NCBI RefSeq assembly: GCF_001683335.1
Contig: NZ_CP016201.1
Location: forward strand, 1,998,975 to 2,036,795
Direction: 5' to 3'
Origin: Selenomonas sp. oral taxon 126
Lineage (GTDB): Bacteria > Bacillota > Negativicutes > Selenomonadales > Selenomonadaceae
DNA length: 37,821 nt
The notes beneath the pieces are model-generated. The model did not search any database. It saw only the letters and a program-made list of their open reading frames with translations, and was not told the DNA's origin. Positions 16,991 to 25,280 of this stretch are shown piece by piece. A program made the translations under genes and the position numbers. Within the stretch, counting starts at the first letter, position 1; each line of letters opens with the position of its first letter.

Positions 16991-18894
16991 CGCACTTGTC
17001 GTCCCGCACCTGCGCCGTCGATGGCGACGGCGACGCCGGTCTCGGTGAAGGTTTTCATGTCGTTTACGACGTGGAGGGCGGCGCGCACGATGTCCATGCC
17101 GAGGATGCCTGCGATTCCTGCCGTGAGCTCTGTGTCGATCATGAGCATATCGGGGAGGATGTGCAGGAGGTAGGGGCGCAGGGCGGCGTTCTCATCGGCG
17201 GCTGCGCGTGCCGCGCGATTCGTCCGTGCGTCTCCCGGCAGGATGAGGCTGCCACCTGCTGCTGCCCTGTGCAGGGCGTCCGCGAGCGCCGTTGAAACAG
17301 CTTCACTTTCATCCACTTCGTATGTTCCGAGGATAAGGATGGGATATGTGCGGGCGAGGGTCTGCGTCACCTCATATGCGGTGTGTGCGACCTTTGCCTG
17401 CGAGACGGTGAGGATATGGACGGGGATGGATGCCGCCTCTGTGAGCGTGTTGAGAATGCACGCCAGATCGTCGGGCAGTTCCTCGTCTGTGATGAGAAGG
17501 AGGGCAGCTTTTGTGTCTATGGGAGGGCTCTCTGTGCCGAGGATGCCCGCAAGCTGCACGGCAATCCGCTCGAGATAGCCGAGGCTGTGGATGGGCTTAG
17601 CGAGGTTGTCGAGGCGGTATTGACAGGCATCCATGGAGGCTTGATTGGGAGGGGTGATTGATAGGGGCGCCAGGGTCTGCTCTCCGAAGTCGTTTTGAGT
17701 CGGAGAGCAGCTCTTTGTTTGTGTTGTCCAGGCGTTCAAAGCGCCCCTTCCACCATGCTGCGCATGGTCCCCCTCCCCCGTGTCGCACGGGGGAGGCATT
17801 GTATTACGGTGGCGAGGTTGCGTGCCGATAGGGGCGCTCCGAGAGCAGCTCCTTGATATAGCGTTATGTGAGGGCGTATCTGCTGCTTCCCATATTTTCA
17901 GCATCCGTTCCAGCATTCGCAGCGCAATCGAGGAACCTGCCGCCTCGCTGAGGCGGATGTCGAGGCGGAGGATGGGCGTGAGTCCGAGGCGGCGGAGTGC
18001 GTGCGGATGGGAATGCTCCGTCAGGGAGGCGTGCGAGGCGAGGAGATAGTGTGCGCAGTCGGGTGCGAGGGCGTGGGCAACGAGTGCCGCAGATGTGGTA
18101 TTCGCCCCGTCGAGGATGACGATCATGCGCCGCGCGGCAGCGCCGAGAATCAGCCCCGCGATGCAGCCGAGTTCAAAGCCGCCGACCTTTGCGAGGACAT
18201 CCAGTCCGTCATGCGGGTCGGGACGGTTGACATCGAGCGCACGACGGACGATCTCGATCTTGTGCGCAAGGCGCGCATCCGAGATGTTTGCACCCCGTCC
18301 TGTGACCTCCTCGGGGGTGAGTCCAAGGAATGCTGCAACGATGGCGGCGCTCGACGTGGTGTTCGATATGCCCATCTCGCCGGGGAGGATGCAACGGTCA
18401 CCGCGATCTGCACAGTCATTTGCGAGTGCAATACCCGTTTCGATGGACTGGATTGCCTGTGCGCGCGTCATGGCAGAACCCTTCGTCATGTTTTCCGTGC
18501 CGCGCGCGATGCTGCGGCGGAGGAGTCCGGGGATATCATCATACGAGGCATTTACGCCGAGATCGGCGACGACGAGGCGCGCACCCGCATAGTTCGCGGC
18601 GGCATTTGCCGCACCGCCGTGTGCGATGAGATAGTTGCACATCATGTTCAGCGTGGTCTCGGGCGGATAGGCACTGACGCTCTCGGCGGCAACACCGTGG
18701 TCGGCGCAGGAGATGATGACACTTGTCTGCGGCGGCGCGGGATGGCGCTCGTCCGTGATATTGATATAGCGCAGAAGATTCGCGGTCAGTTGCCCAAAAT
18801 TCAAGGCCTGTCCCGCCAATACGGGAGCAATGGAGTCGCTGAGGCGCATGTCGGGCGCTTCTATGCATTCTATGGTTCGTTCGAGAAGATTCAT
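16987..18894 (-). CDS. cobT: CobT/ArsA-type phosphoribosyltransferase fused through a repeat to a second, degenerate CobT-like domain
   Basis: Residues 1-345 are a CobT-type nicotinate-nucleotide:base phosphoribosyltransferase, the enzyme that activates the lower base of cobamides. CADHGVAAESVSAYP, PGEMGISNTTSSAA (substrate Glu), a Lys in HKIEIVRRAL and RLSEAAGSS (catalytic Glu) are kept. Residues about 352-411 are translated repeat copy 2. Residues 421-635 begin like another CobT (RLDNLAKPIHSLGYLERIAV) and end like one (NDMKTFTETGV), but lack ADHGV and have TAG where the catalytic Glu should be. The tandem active-plus-inactive layout recalls the ArsA/ArsB pair of Sporomusa, which attaches phenolic bases. 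The ATG at 17634 has no ribosome-binding site, so the fusion is probably the product. The gene overlaps tex by four bases. Confidence 0.8.
   Translation of the reverse strand: MNLLERTIECIEAPDMRLSDSIAPVLAGQALNFGQLTANLLRYINITDERHPAPPQTSVIISCADHGVAAESVSAYPPETTLNMMCNYLIAHGGAANAAANYAGARLVVADLGVNASYDDIPGLLRRSIARGTENMTKGSAMTRAQAIQSIETGIALANDCADRGDRCILPGEMGISNTTSSAAIVAAFLGLTPEEVTGRGANISDARLAHKIEIVRRALDVNRPDPHDGLDVLAKVGGFELGCIAGLILGAAARRMIVILDGANTTSAALVAHALAPDCAHYLLASHASLTEHSHPHALRRLGLTPILRLDIRLSEAAGSSIALRMLERMLKIWEAADTPSHNAISRSCSRSAPIGTQPRHRNTMPPPCDTGEGDHAQHGGRGALNAWTTQTKSCSPTQNDFGEQTLAPLSITPPNQASMDACQYRLDNLAKPIHSLGYLERIAVQLAGILGTESPPIDTKAALLLITDEELPDDLACILNTLTEAASIPVHILTVSQAKVAHTAYEVTQTLARTYPILILGTYEVDESEAVSTALADALHRAAAGGSLILPGDARTNRAARAAADENAALRPYLLHILPDMLMIDTELTAGIAGILGMDIVRAALHVVNDMKTFTETGVAVAIDGAGAGRQVR
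17665..17850 (+). repeat. Structured dispersed repeat, copy 2, inside the cobT-type gene
   Basis: In order on the plus strand: hairpin I (CTGCTCTCCG 17677-17686 with 17701-17710), TTTGTTTGTGTTGTCC, AGCGCCCCT (17740-17748), hairpin II ACCATGC/GCATGGT (17752-17768), hairpin III CTCCCCCGT/ACGGGGGAG (17773-17795, 5-base loop) and AGGGGCGCT (17830-17838), which pairs perfectly with 17740-17748 as a closing stem. GAGAGCAGCTC occurs at 17703 and again at 17841. The element is antisense to the host gene and stop-free in its frame. The terminator-like U-tract faces the plus strand, so it should not stop the host transcript. Confidence 0.85.
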
Positions 18895-21080
18895 GCGTGT
18901 GCCTTTTCCTTTTCCATGCGTTTCAGTGAGAGCCCAATGCGCCCGCGTGCCTCGTCGATGCTGATGATCATGACATCGAGCGAGTCGCCAACGGACAGGA
19001 CATCGAGCGGATGGCGCACGCGGCGGTGGCTCATCTCGGAGATGTGGAGCAGTCCCGCCTGTTTCAGCCCGATGTCGATGAATGCGCCAAAGTCCGTGAT
19101 ATTGCGGACTGTTCCCTTGAGGACCGTGCCGACGGCAAGGTCGGAGAGCTTCACGATGTTCTGGCGCGTGAGCGGTGCGGGCAGATCCTCGCGCGGGTCA
19201 CGCCCGGGGCGCGCGATTGCCTTGAGAATGTCCGTGACGGTCGGCACACCCGCGCCGAGCTTCTTTGCGAGCGGCGCTGCACTCATCTGCGCGATCTTGA
19301 GTGCGAGGGCGGGGAGCTTTGCGCGGTCACGCAGATCGTCCTCACCTGCGCCGAGCTCGGCGAGGATGGAGCGCGCAAGCTCGTACGATTCGGGGTGGAT
19401 GGCGGTGCTGTCGAGCGGCGTCTCCCCGTCGTAGATGCGCAGGAAGCCCGCACACTGGGTAAAGGCGGCATCACCGAGGCGCGCGACCTTGTGGAGCGCC
19501 TTGCGGCTCGCAAAGCGTCCGTGTTCGTTGCGGTAGGCAACAATGTTCTTCGCAATCGCGGCATTGATGCCCGCAATGCGGTTCAGCAGGGCTGGGGACG
19601 CCGTGTTGAGATCGACGCCGACGTGGTTTACGGCGTCCTCGACCGTTGCGTCGAGTGTCTCCCTGAGCTGCTTCTGGCTGACATCGTGCTGATACTGACC
19701 GACGCCGATTGCCTGCGGGTCGATCTTCACGAGTTCGGCGAGCGGGTCCTGCACGCGCCGTGCGATGGAGACGGCGCCGCGAATCGTAACATCGTAGTCG
19801 GGCAGCTCGTCCTTGGCGAGCTGTGAGGCGGAGTAGACGGACGCACCCGCCTCGTTCGTGATGAGATAGTGTACGTCTTTGAGGTCGTTGTCGCGGATCA
19901 GCGCGGCGACGAATTGCTCCGTCTCGTAGGATGCCGTGCCGTTGCCGATGGAGATGAGCGTAACCCCATGCGCCTTGATGAGTTTCAGCAGTGTCGTCGC
20001 CGCAGACTTGCGCTCGCCCTCGCTCTTCGTGACTTGAATTACACCGCTTGCGAGGACGTTGCCCGTTGCGTCGACAAGCGCCATCTTGCAGCCCGTGCGG
20101 TAGCCGGGGTCGAGTCCGAGCACCGTATGCCCTGCAAGTGGGGGCTGCAGGAGGAGTTGACGGAGATTGTGCCCGAATACGGCAATCGCCTTTTCCTCTG
20201 CCATCTCGGTCAGCTGTGCGCGCAGTTCGCGCTCGAGCGCGGGGACGAGCAGCCGCTTGTAGCCGTCCTCGATCGCCGCGCGCAACTCGCCCTCGAAGAT
20301 CGAGGGGCGTGCATAGATGCGCTTGTAGATCCAATCGACATGCGCCTCGTGATCGACAGCGATGCGCACGGAGAGACAGCCCTTTTTCTCGCCGCGATTG
20401 ACGGCGAGGATGCGGTGGGAGGGTAGGGTGCGGACGGGCTCCGTGTAGCCGTCGTACATCTGAAAGACCTGCGCCTCCTCGGCATCTGCATCCAGTGTCG
20501 TCTCAAGGACGGCGGATTTCCAGAATTTCTCGCGCATCAGGCGGCGCAGCTCCGCCTCGTCCATGATCGTCTCGGCAAGGATGTCGCGTGCGCCCGCGAG
20601 TGCATCGGCGGCGGTCGGTACATCCTTCTCTGTATCCACGTAGGAAGCTGCGATGTCTTCGGGTGAGCCTTTGCTCTCTCGTTGCAGCAACATAGTGTTT
20701 GCAAGCCCTTCGAGGCCGCGCTCGCGTGCGACGGAGGCGCGCGTACGCTTCTTCTGCTTGTAGGGGCGATAGAGATCCTCGAGGGTCTGAAGCTTCTCGG
20801 CGGCTTCGATGGATGCGCGCAACTCGTCCGTCAGCTTGCCCTGCTCCTCAATGCGTGCGCATATTTCCTCCTGCCGCTTGACTAGATTGCGCAGATAGGT
20901 GAGGCGTGCCTCCACCTGACGCAGCATCTCGTCCTCGAGGGAACCGGTCGCCTCCTTGCGGTAGCGTGCAATAAATGGAATCGTATTGCCGTCGTCGAGG
21001 AGGGTGATGACGGATTCGACCTGCTGCGGACGAATGGAGAGCTCGCCCGCAATCGCGGCGGGAATATCGGAAATACGCAT
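18891..21080 (-). CDS. tex: Tex-family transcription accessory protein
   Basis: This 729-residue cytoplasmic protein has the Tex layout. A helical N-terminal region (IPFIARYRKEATGSLEDEMLR, LQTLEDLYRPYKQKKRTRA) is followed by a YqgF/RNase H-like domain (VLGLDPGYRTGCKMALVD, about 325-450), a helix-hairpin-helix region (VGVDLNTASPALLNRIAGI, about 500-560) and a C-terminal S1 RNA-binding domain (GTVLKGTVRNITDFGAFIDI to LSLKRMEKE, about 645-725). Tex proteins bind RNA and associate with transcription complexes. The length is normal. Its stop overlaps the start of the cobT-type gene by four bases. Confidence 0.95.
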   Translation of the reverse strand: MRISDIPAAIAGELSIRPQQVESVITLLDDGNTIPFIARYRKEATGSLEDEMLRQVEARLTYLRNLVKRQEEICARIEEQGKLTDELRASIEAAEKLQTLEDLYRPYKQKKRTRASVARERGLEGLANTMLLQRESKGSPEDIAASYVDTEKDVPTAADALAGARDILAETIMDEAELRRLMREKFWKSAVLETTLDADAEEAQVFQMYDGYTEPVRTLPSHRILAVNRGEKKGCLSVRIAVDHEAHVDWIYKRIYARPSIFEGELRAAIEDGYKRLLVPALERELRAQLTEMAEEKAIAVFGHNLRQLLLQPPLAGHTVLGLDPGYRTGCKMALVDATGNVLASGVIQVTKSEGERKSAATTLLKLIKAHGVTLISIGNGTASYETEQFVAALIRDNDLKDVHYLITNEAGASVYSASQLAKDELPDYDVTIRGAVSIARRVQDPLAELVKIDPQAIGVGQYQHDVSQKQLRETLDATVEDAVNHVGVDLNTASPALLNRIAGINAAIAKNIVAYRNEHGRFASRKALHKVARLGDAAFTQCAGFLRIYDGETPLDSTAIHPESYELARSILAELGAGEDDLRDRAKLPALALKIAQMSAAPLAKKLGAGVPTVTDILKAIARPGRDPREDLPAPLTRQNIVKLSDLAVGTVLKGTVRNITDFGAFIDIGLKQAGLLHISEMSHRRVRHPLDVLSVGDSLDVMIISIDEARGRIGLSLKRMEKEKAHA

Positions 21081-21113
21081 AAAATCAAACCTTTCTTTCT
21101 GTCAATGTTCTTC

Positions 21114-21141
21114 ATTATAGCATGATTTTCGGGCAGCGCAA
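21114..21141 (-). promoter_or_regulatory. Promoter of tex
   Basis: On the minus strand a perfect TATAAT (21114-21119) has a TTGCGC -35 candidate (21136-21141) 16 bases upstream. It also serves the overlapping cobT-type gene. Consensus match only. Confidence 0.55.
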
Positions 21142-21184
21142 AAGAAAGGATAGATTTTTATATGGAAGGAATATCACAGGACTA

Positions 21185-21224
21185 TTGACAGGAGTTTTCG
21201 GATAGAGTATTATAATACATAAAT
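21185..21224 (+). promoter_or_regulatory. perR promoter with a possible PerR-box
   Basis: TTGACA (21185-21190) and TATTAT (21208-21213) are 17 bases apart. Overlapping the -10 box, 21210-21224 reads TTATAATACATAAAT; its left half is identical to the PerR-box half site TTATAAT, the right half is weak. Autoregulation is possible but not secure. Confidence 0.5.
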
Positions 21225-21268
21225 AATAATGATTTTAGATTTAGTAAAAGAGTAAAGTAGGAATAATT

Positions 21269-21715
21269 ATGCGAGAACAGATGATGCTGACATTGAATGA
21301 GGTCACGGATATTCTGCGGCAGAACAAGAAAAAGGTGACGCCGCAGCGGCTTGCCGTCTATGCGGCTCTTGCTGCAACGGATGAGCATCCGACGGCAGAG
21401 GCACTCTACAAGGAGCTGCGTCCGAACTATCCGACGATGAGCCTTGCCACGGTCTATAAGTCCCTCGATGCGTTCTGTGAGATCGGCATCGTGCGCGAGC
21501 TGAATGTGGGCGAGGAGGCGTTTCGCTACGACGCCGATATCTCTGCACATCCGCATGTGCGCTGCATTGCATGTGACAAGGTCTCGGATGTGCCCATTGC
21601 CTCGCTCCCGTCTCTCGAAAAGAATGTTGCATCCGTTACGGGCTATCGCATTGTTTCGCAGCAGATGTATTTTTTCGGCTACTGTCCGGCATGTCAGCAG
21701 GAAAAGGCCGAATAG
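21269..21715 (+). CDS. perR: PerR-type peroxide-responsive Fur-family regulator
   Basis: This 148-residue Fur-family repressor has a winged-helix DNA-binding domain (about 10-85) and a C-terminal dimerisation domain. All five regulatory-metal ligands of Bacillus PerR are present with a constant offset of three: His40, Asp88, His94, His96, Asp107. The structural zinc cysteines are Cys99, Cys102, Cys139 and Cys142. Asp88 in FRYDAD, where Fur proteins have Glu, points to PerR rather than Fur. It would sense peroxide by metal-catalysed His oxidation and repress stress genes. It is monocistronic, with its own promoter and terminator. It is a less likely controller of the Fur box at 12449. Confidence 0.87.
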   Translation: MREQMMLTLNEVTDILRQNKKKVTPQRLAVYAALAATDEHPTAEALYKELRPNYPTMSLATVYKSLDAFCEIGIVRELNVGEEAFRYDADISAHPHVRCIACDKVSDVPIASLPSLEKNVASVTGYRIVSQQMYFFGYCPACQQEKAE

Positions 21716-21739
21716 AATAGATTAACCGGCACTTTTGGA

Positions 21740-21773
21740 GCAGGTTCATCTGAGCGGATGGACCTGCTTTTTT
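21740..21773 (+). terminator. Intrinsic terminator of perR
   Basis: GCAGGTTCATC (21740-21750) pairs with GATGGACCTGC (21757-21767) with one G-U pair, around a 6-base loop, and is followed by six T residues. Confidence 0.92.
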
Positions 21774-22230
21774 GCGGGCAAGATTAGAGCAGAAAATAAT
21801 GCTAAAAATAAAATGCTTTGCGAAGATTTAAACTTTATTTTTTTATATAAATTTTTCTTGACTTTGCTTATCTGAAATAGGAAAATAGTAGTGAGTGGTA
21901 ATAGGTCTATCGTCCTATGATAAAGCTTTGTTATTTAGGAAGCGCTGATAAATTCATAATTGCTATCTTGGCGCATCACTTTCTTGTAAGATACCGTCAC
22001 TTTCTGCAAATCTATTGAGCAATGACTTTGAAATTGATATAGTTAAAATGTAATAGAGAGATCGTGAATTTTATGAAACACTGATAAATTTTTTGTTGCA
22101 CATCTCGGTCTCGAAAAATTGCAATAGGTCTATAATCTCAAACCAAAACCTTTTACACCTTATCTGATGATAAAGATGCTTAATACATAGGTTTCGTTTT
22201 AATGTACCGTTACGGAGGGATTTTGAACTC
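21774..22230. other. AT-rich intergenic region with repeat fragments before the polysaccharide locus
   Basis: No credible gene lies here. The stretch is much richer in A and T than its neighbours. It holds one copy of a 20-base repeat (21937-21956), a partial copy (22075-22090), two copies of AATAGGTCTAT (21900 and 22123), and the perfect palindrome TTATCTGATGATAA (22160-22173), which could be an operator for the downstream operon. I could not place a convincing promoter for the operon. The pattern fits scars of insertion elements or MITEs. Confidence 0.5.
21937..21956 (+). repeat. 20-base repeat, left copy
   Basis: AGGAAGCGCTGATAAATTCA here matches 19 of 20 bases at 33672-33691 in the same orientation; the two copies bracket the polysaccharide locus and the speD-like gene. 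A shorter version (CACTGATAAATT) lies at 22079-22090. Confidence 0.65.
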
Positions 22231-23934
22231 ATGGTCAGACATCCATACGCAAGTGCTTTTTTACTGTGCATGTTCGTTGGAGCGTTGCCGGGCACAGCTT
22301 TTGCGCAGACAACGCAGTCGTGGGTATACGATGCACTGAACCACCTCGAAGAGGAGGGGTACGTCGATCTTGGCGGGCGTGATCCTGCACAGCTCCCGCG
22401 CGATGAGCTGGTAAAAATCGTTGCACAGGGACTGCATGAGATCGACCACGTTCAGCAGGGAACGCTTGCAGATGAGTATGGGCGCATCACGAGTCTCGCG
22501 ATTCGCGACGAGGTGCATCTGAAACTCTATCGGGAGCAGGAGCGGTATGCGCTCAAGGCATTTGAGCAGGCGCAGTCGGACGCCAGGAGTGCCGAGGAGA
22601 TGTTGGTTCGGCAGTCCATGCGTGGGGTGAATCGTCTGGAGATCATGCGCCCCTTGCAGGAGCGTGCAAGCGGCGCGCGTCGGAATTTGCAGTATACGGC
22701 GCGCGATCATGCGCTGGCACAGATGCGGCGGCAGAAAGCAGAGATTGCCTATGCCAAGGTACAGGAACGTCAGCAGGCTATATTTATGAGTCTGACCGCG
22801 ATGGACGACAGTGATCATACGATGGGCGGTGTGGTCGGCAATGGAAACGGCAATGCGGGTAGTTCCGGCGGTGGAAATGCGTCCGCCGGCATCATGGCAG
22901 AGCCCCTTGTGAGCGCGTCTGTGATTGATACGGCGGCACGGTTGCGCTCGGAGTTCATTGAGGAGCTGACGGATGGCGGCTATACGGATAACGAGCGTGC
23001 GGAACAGCAGCTCTATTCGTCGGTTCGTCTGCCGGAAGTCCCCGAGAAACGGCTGAAGATTGACGGACAGGTGCGCGTCGATGCTTCCCGCACTGCAGGC
23101 ATCGAGAACGGGCAGAGCCGTGCCCGTGCGCGCGCACGTGTCTATGGGGACTACAATATAGACGGGAATTGGCACGCCATCGGGATGCTCGAATACGAGA
23201 AGACGCTGACCGGCGGCGGTGGGGACAAAGACGGGAAGCTGAAGCTGGATCGCTATTATCTCACGGGACGCTCGGGCATTTTCGATGTGACTGCAGGTGT
23301 ATTCGGCACAACGATGGCGGAGGGGAATATCTACGACAGCAAGTTCCGTGGCATCCGTCTCTCCACGGGCGTGCCAATCACCTATACGGCGGAGTATGGC
23401 AAGATCGAGAAGGCAAAGACCGTTGCGGGACTCACGGCCTCGTACGACGCCAAGACCTACAAAGTGGAGGCGGGGATGTACCGCTTCGACAAGATCGGCA
23501 ATGCGACGCGCAATATCTATATGCTGAACTACCGTAAGCCCATCGGCATCTTTGACTTCGGTGCGATGCTCCTGCACGGACAGGATCATGCCGCAGGCAA
23601 CGGAACGGGATATGTATTTACGCTGGAGCAGAGTGGGGCGGGCGCGTGGCGTCCCGGTTCCTCCTCCTACTGGCTGAAGTATTATCACCAGCCAAGCGCG
23701 ACCTATGTGAGCCATACGATGAACGGCCCTGCGGACTATATGAGCTTTGATGCGTCCGGCAGAGGGCCGTTGCGCGGCGGCTTCCGTGGCTGGGGGGCAG
23801 GCTGGTCGTATACGGTGAAGAAGGATTTGACCTTTGCGCTTGAGTATTACGATCTGAACGATCTGACAACAGGACGGAGAAGCCGAACGATATGGGGTGC
23901 TCTTACGGGATATTTCAAGAATTATGAAGAATGA
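22231..23934 (+). CDS. Outer-membrane porin with N-terminal SLH-like domain
   Basis: This 567-residue protein has a signal peptide (1-25, ending TAFA), an SLH-like segment (about 28-70, SWVYDALNHLEEEGYVDL), a helical and probably coiled-coil region (about 85-190), a Gly/Asn-rich linker (199-222) and a beta-barrel-like region (about 274-567) of alternating aromatic strands. This is the layout of the OmpM-type porins of Negativicutes, in which SLH binds peptidoglycan and ties it to the outer membrane. The SLH unit is single and divergent. Its stop lies just ahead of the dehydrogenase ribosome-binding site, so it is probably the first gene of the polysaccharide operon and may serve as its export pore; that role is inferred from position only. 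Confidence 0.8.
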   Translation: MVRHPYASAFLLCMFVGALPGTAFAQTTQSWVYDALNHLEEEGYVDLGGRDPAQLPRDELVKIVAQGLHEIDHVQQGTLADEYGRITSLAIRDEVHLKLYREQERYALKAFEQAQSDARSAEEMLVRQSMRGVNRLEIMRPLQERASGARRNLQYTARDHALAQMRRQKAEIAYAKVQERQQAIFMSLTAMDDSDHTMGGVVGNGNGNAGSSGGGNASAGIMAEPLVSASVIDTAARLRSEFIEELTDGGYTDNERAEQQLYSSVRLPEVPEKRLKIDGQVRVDASRTAGIENGQSRARARARVYGDYNIDGNWHAIGMLEYEKTLTGGGGDKDGKLKLDRYYLTGRSGIFDVTAGVFGTTMAEGNIYDSKFRGIRLSTGVPITYTAEYGKIEKAKTVAGLTASYDAKTYKVEAGMYRFDKIGNATRNIYMLNYRKPIGIFDFGAMLLHGQDHAAGNGTGYVFTLEQSGAGAWRPGSSSYWLKYYHQPSATYVSHTMNGPADYMSFDASGRGPLRGGFRGWGAGWSYTVKKDLTFALEYYDLNDLTTGRRSRTIWGALTGYFKNYEE

Positions 23935-23957
23935 TGTGCAAAGGAGGTGTCTTGAAG

Positions 23958-25262
23958 ATGTTGGAGCGATTGGAGCGGGGCGGAGAAAAACTCGCCGTTG
24001 TGGGGCTTGGATATGTTGGTCTTCCGCTTGCGGCGGCGTTTTCCAAACACTTTTCAGTGATCGGCTATGACCGTGATACAAATAAGATTGCGGCGTATCG
24101 TGCGGGTGAGGATCCCACGGGTGAGCTTTCCATGCAGGGACTGACGAATCCTGCGATTGATTTTACATCGGACGAGGCGCGCCTGCATGAGGCGGCGTTT
24201 CTCGTTGTCGCTGTGCCGACGCCGATCAATGGGGACAAGACTCCCGATCTCGATCCGCTGCGGGAAGCGACGCGCATGATCGGACGTAATCTGCGGCGTG
24301 GCAGCATCGTGGTCTATGAGTCTACGGTCTATCCGGGGGTGACGGAGGATGTTTGCCGCCCCCTGCTCGAGGAGGTTTCGGGGCTGCGCGCAGGCGTGGA
24401 TTTCAAGGTCGGCTACTCGCCGGAGCGGATCAATCCGGGGGATCGCGTGAACCGTCTGGAAAATATCGTCAAGATTGTCTCGGGTATGGACGAGGAGACG
24501 CTAAGCGATGTCGCGGCTGTCTACGGCTCGATCGTCCAGCGCATCTACCGCGCCTCCTCGATCCGCGTGGCAGAGGCGGCGAAGGTGGCGGAGAATGCCC
24601 AGCGCGATATTAACATCGCCTTTATGAACGAGCTTGCCATGGTGTTTCATCGTATGGACATCGACACGGGCGAAGTCATTGCGGCGATGAATACGAAGTG
24701 GAACGCGCTCGGCTTCCGTCCGGGACTGGTTGGCGGACACTGCATCGGCGTCGATCCGTACTATTTTATCTATCAGGCGCAGAATCTTGGCTATCACTCG
24801 CCGCTGATCTCGACGGGGCGGCGGATCAATGACGGCATGAGCAACTACGTGGCGCAGACGGTGGTGCGTGAACTCGTGCGGACAAAGGTGGATCTGGCGC
24901 AGGCGCGCCTCTATCTCATGGGTATGACGTTCAAGGAGAACTGCCCCGATACGCGCAACTCGCGCGCGGCAGATGTCTACCATACGCTCGCGGAATACAA
25001 TCTGAATCTCTGGGCGGTTGACCCGCGTGCAGATGGTGCGGTATTCCACCATGAGTATGGATTTGAACTCACGCCGCAGGACGAGGTGCACGATGCGGAC
25101 TGCATCGTCTTTCTCGTGGCGCATGATGAGTTCCGCAGTCTGACGTGGAGCGATCTGCACAGACTGTTCCGTGCAGACGGACCGCATCTCATCATTGATG
25201 TGAAGGGACTTTTCTCGCGTGAGGAAACCGAGCGCGAGGGGTTCCGATACTGGAGTCTTTGA
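23958..25262 (+). CDS. UDP-N-acetyl-sugar 6-dehydrogenase (TviB/WbpA type)
   Basis: This 434-residue NAD-dependent enzyme oxidises C6 of a nucleotide sugar to a uronic acid. The Rossmann start AVVGLGYVGLPLAAAFSKHF, the segment YSPERINPGD and the active-site VGGHCIGVDPYY, with catalytic Cys262, are of the TviB/WbpA/CapL kind that acts on UDP-GlcNAc, and unlike the GGYCLPKD motif of UDP-glucose dehydrogenases such as HasB. The open frame begins at 23931, but AGGAGGT at 23942-23948 lies nine bases before the ATG at 23958, which is preferred. It should supply an N-acetylated uronic acid donor to the synthase two genes downstream. Substrate choice is inferred. Confidence 0.88.
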   Translation: MLERLERGGEKLAVVGLGYVGLPLAAAFSKHFSVIGYDRDTNKIAAYRAGEDPTGELSMQGLTNPAIDFTSDEARLHEAAFLVVAVPTPINGDKTPDLDPLREATRMIGRNLRRGSIVVYESTVYPGVTEDVCRPLLEEVSGLRAGVDFKVGYSPERINPGDRVNRLENIVKIVSGMDEETLSDVAAVYGSIVQRIYRASSIRVAEAAKVAENAQRDINIAFMNELAMVFHRMDIDTGEVIAAMNTKWNALGFRPGLVGGHCIGVDPYYFIYQAQNLGYHSPLISTGRRINDGMSNYVAQTVVRELVRTKVDLAQARLYLMGMTFKENCPDTRNSRAADVYHTLAEYNLNLWAVDPRADGAVFHHEYGFELTPQDEVHDADCIVFLVAHDEFRSLTWSDLHRLFRADGPHLIIDVKGLFSREETEREGFRYWSL

Positions 25263-25280
25263 GGAAGGCAGGGGCAGTGG

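Noticed and set aside
16987-17634. Second CobT-like domain as a separate gene starting at 17634
   Set aside because: The ATG has no ribosome-binding site and the frame is open through the repeat into the first domain, so one fused gene is more likely.
18001-19434. 477-codon plus-strand ORF across cobT and tex
   Set aside because: It crosses the junction of two well-supported minus-strand genes and has no domain.
22071-22295. 74-codon minus-strand ORF before the SLH-porin
   Set aside because: It runs antisense into the porin signal peptide, lies in AT-rich repeat debris and shows no recognisable domain.
22261-24081. 606-codon minus-strand ORF opposite the porin
   Set aside because: It is antisense to a protein with a clear signal peptide and barrel; its translation is Arg/His-rich and low in sense motifs, typical of a shadow frame in GC-rich DNA.
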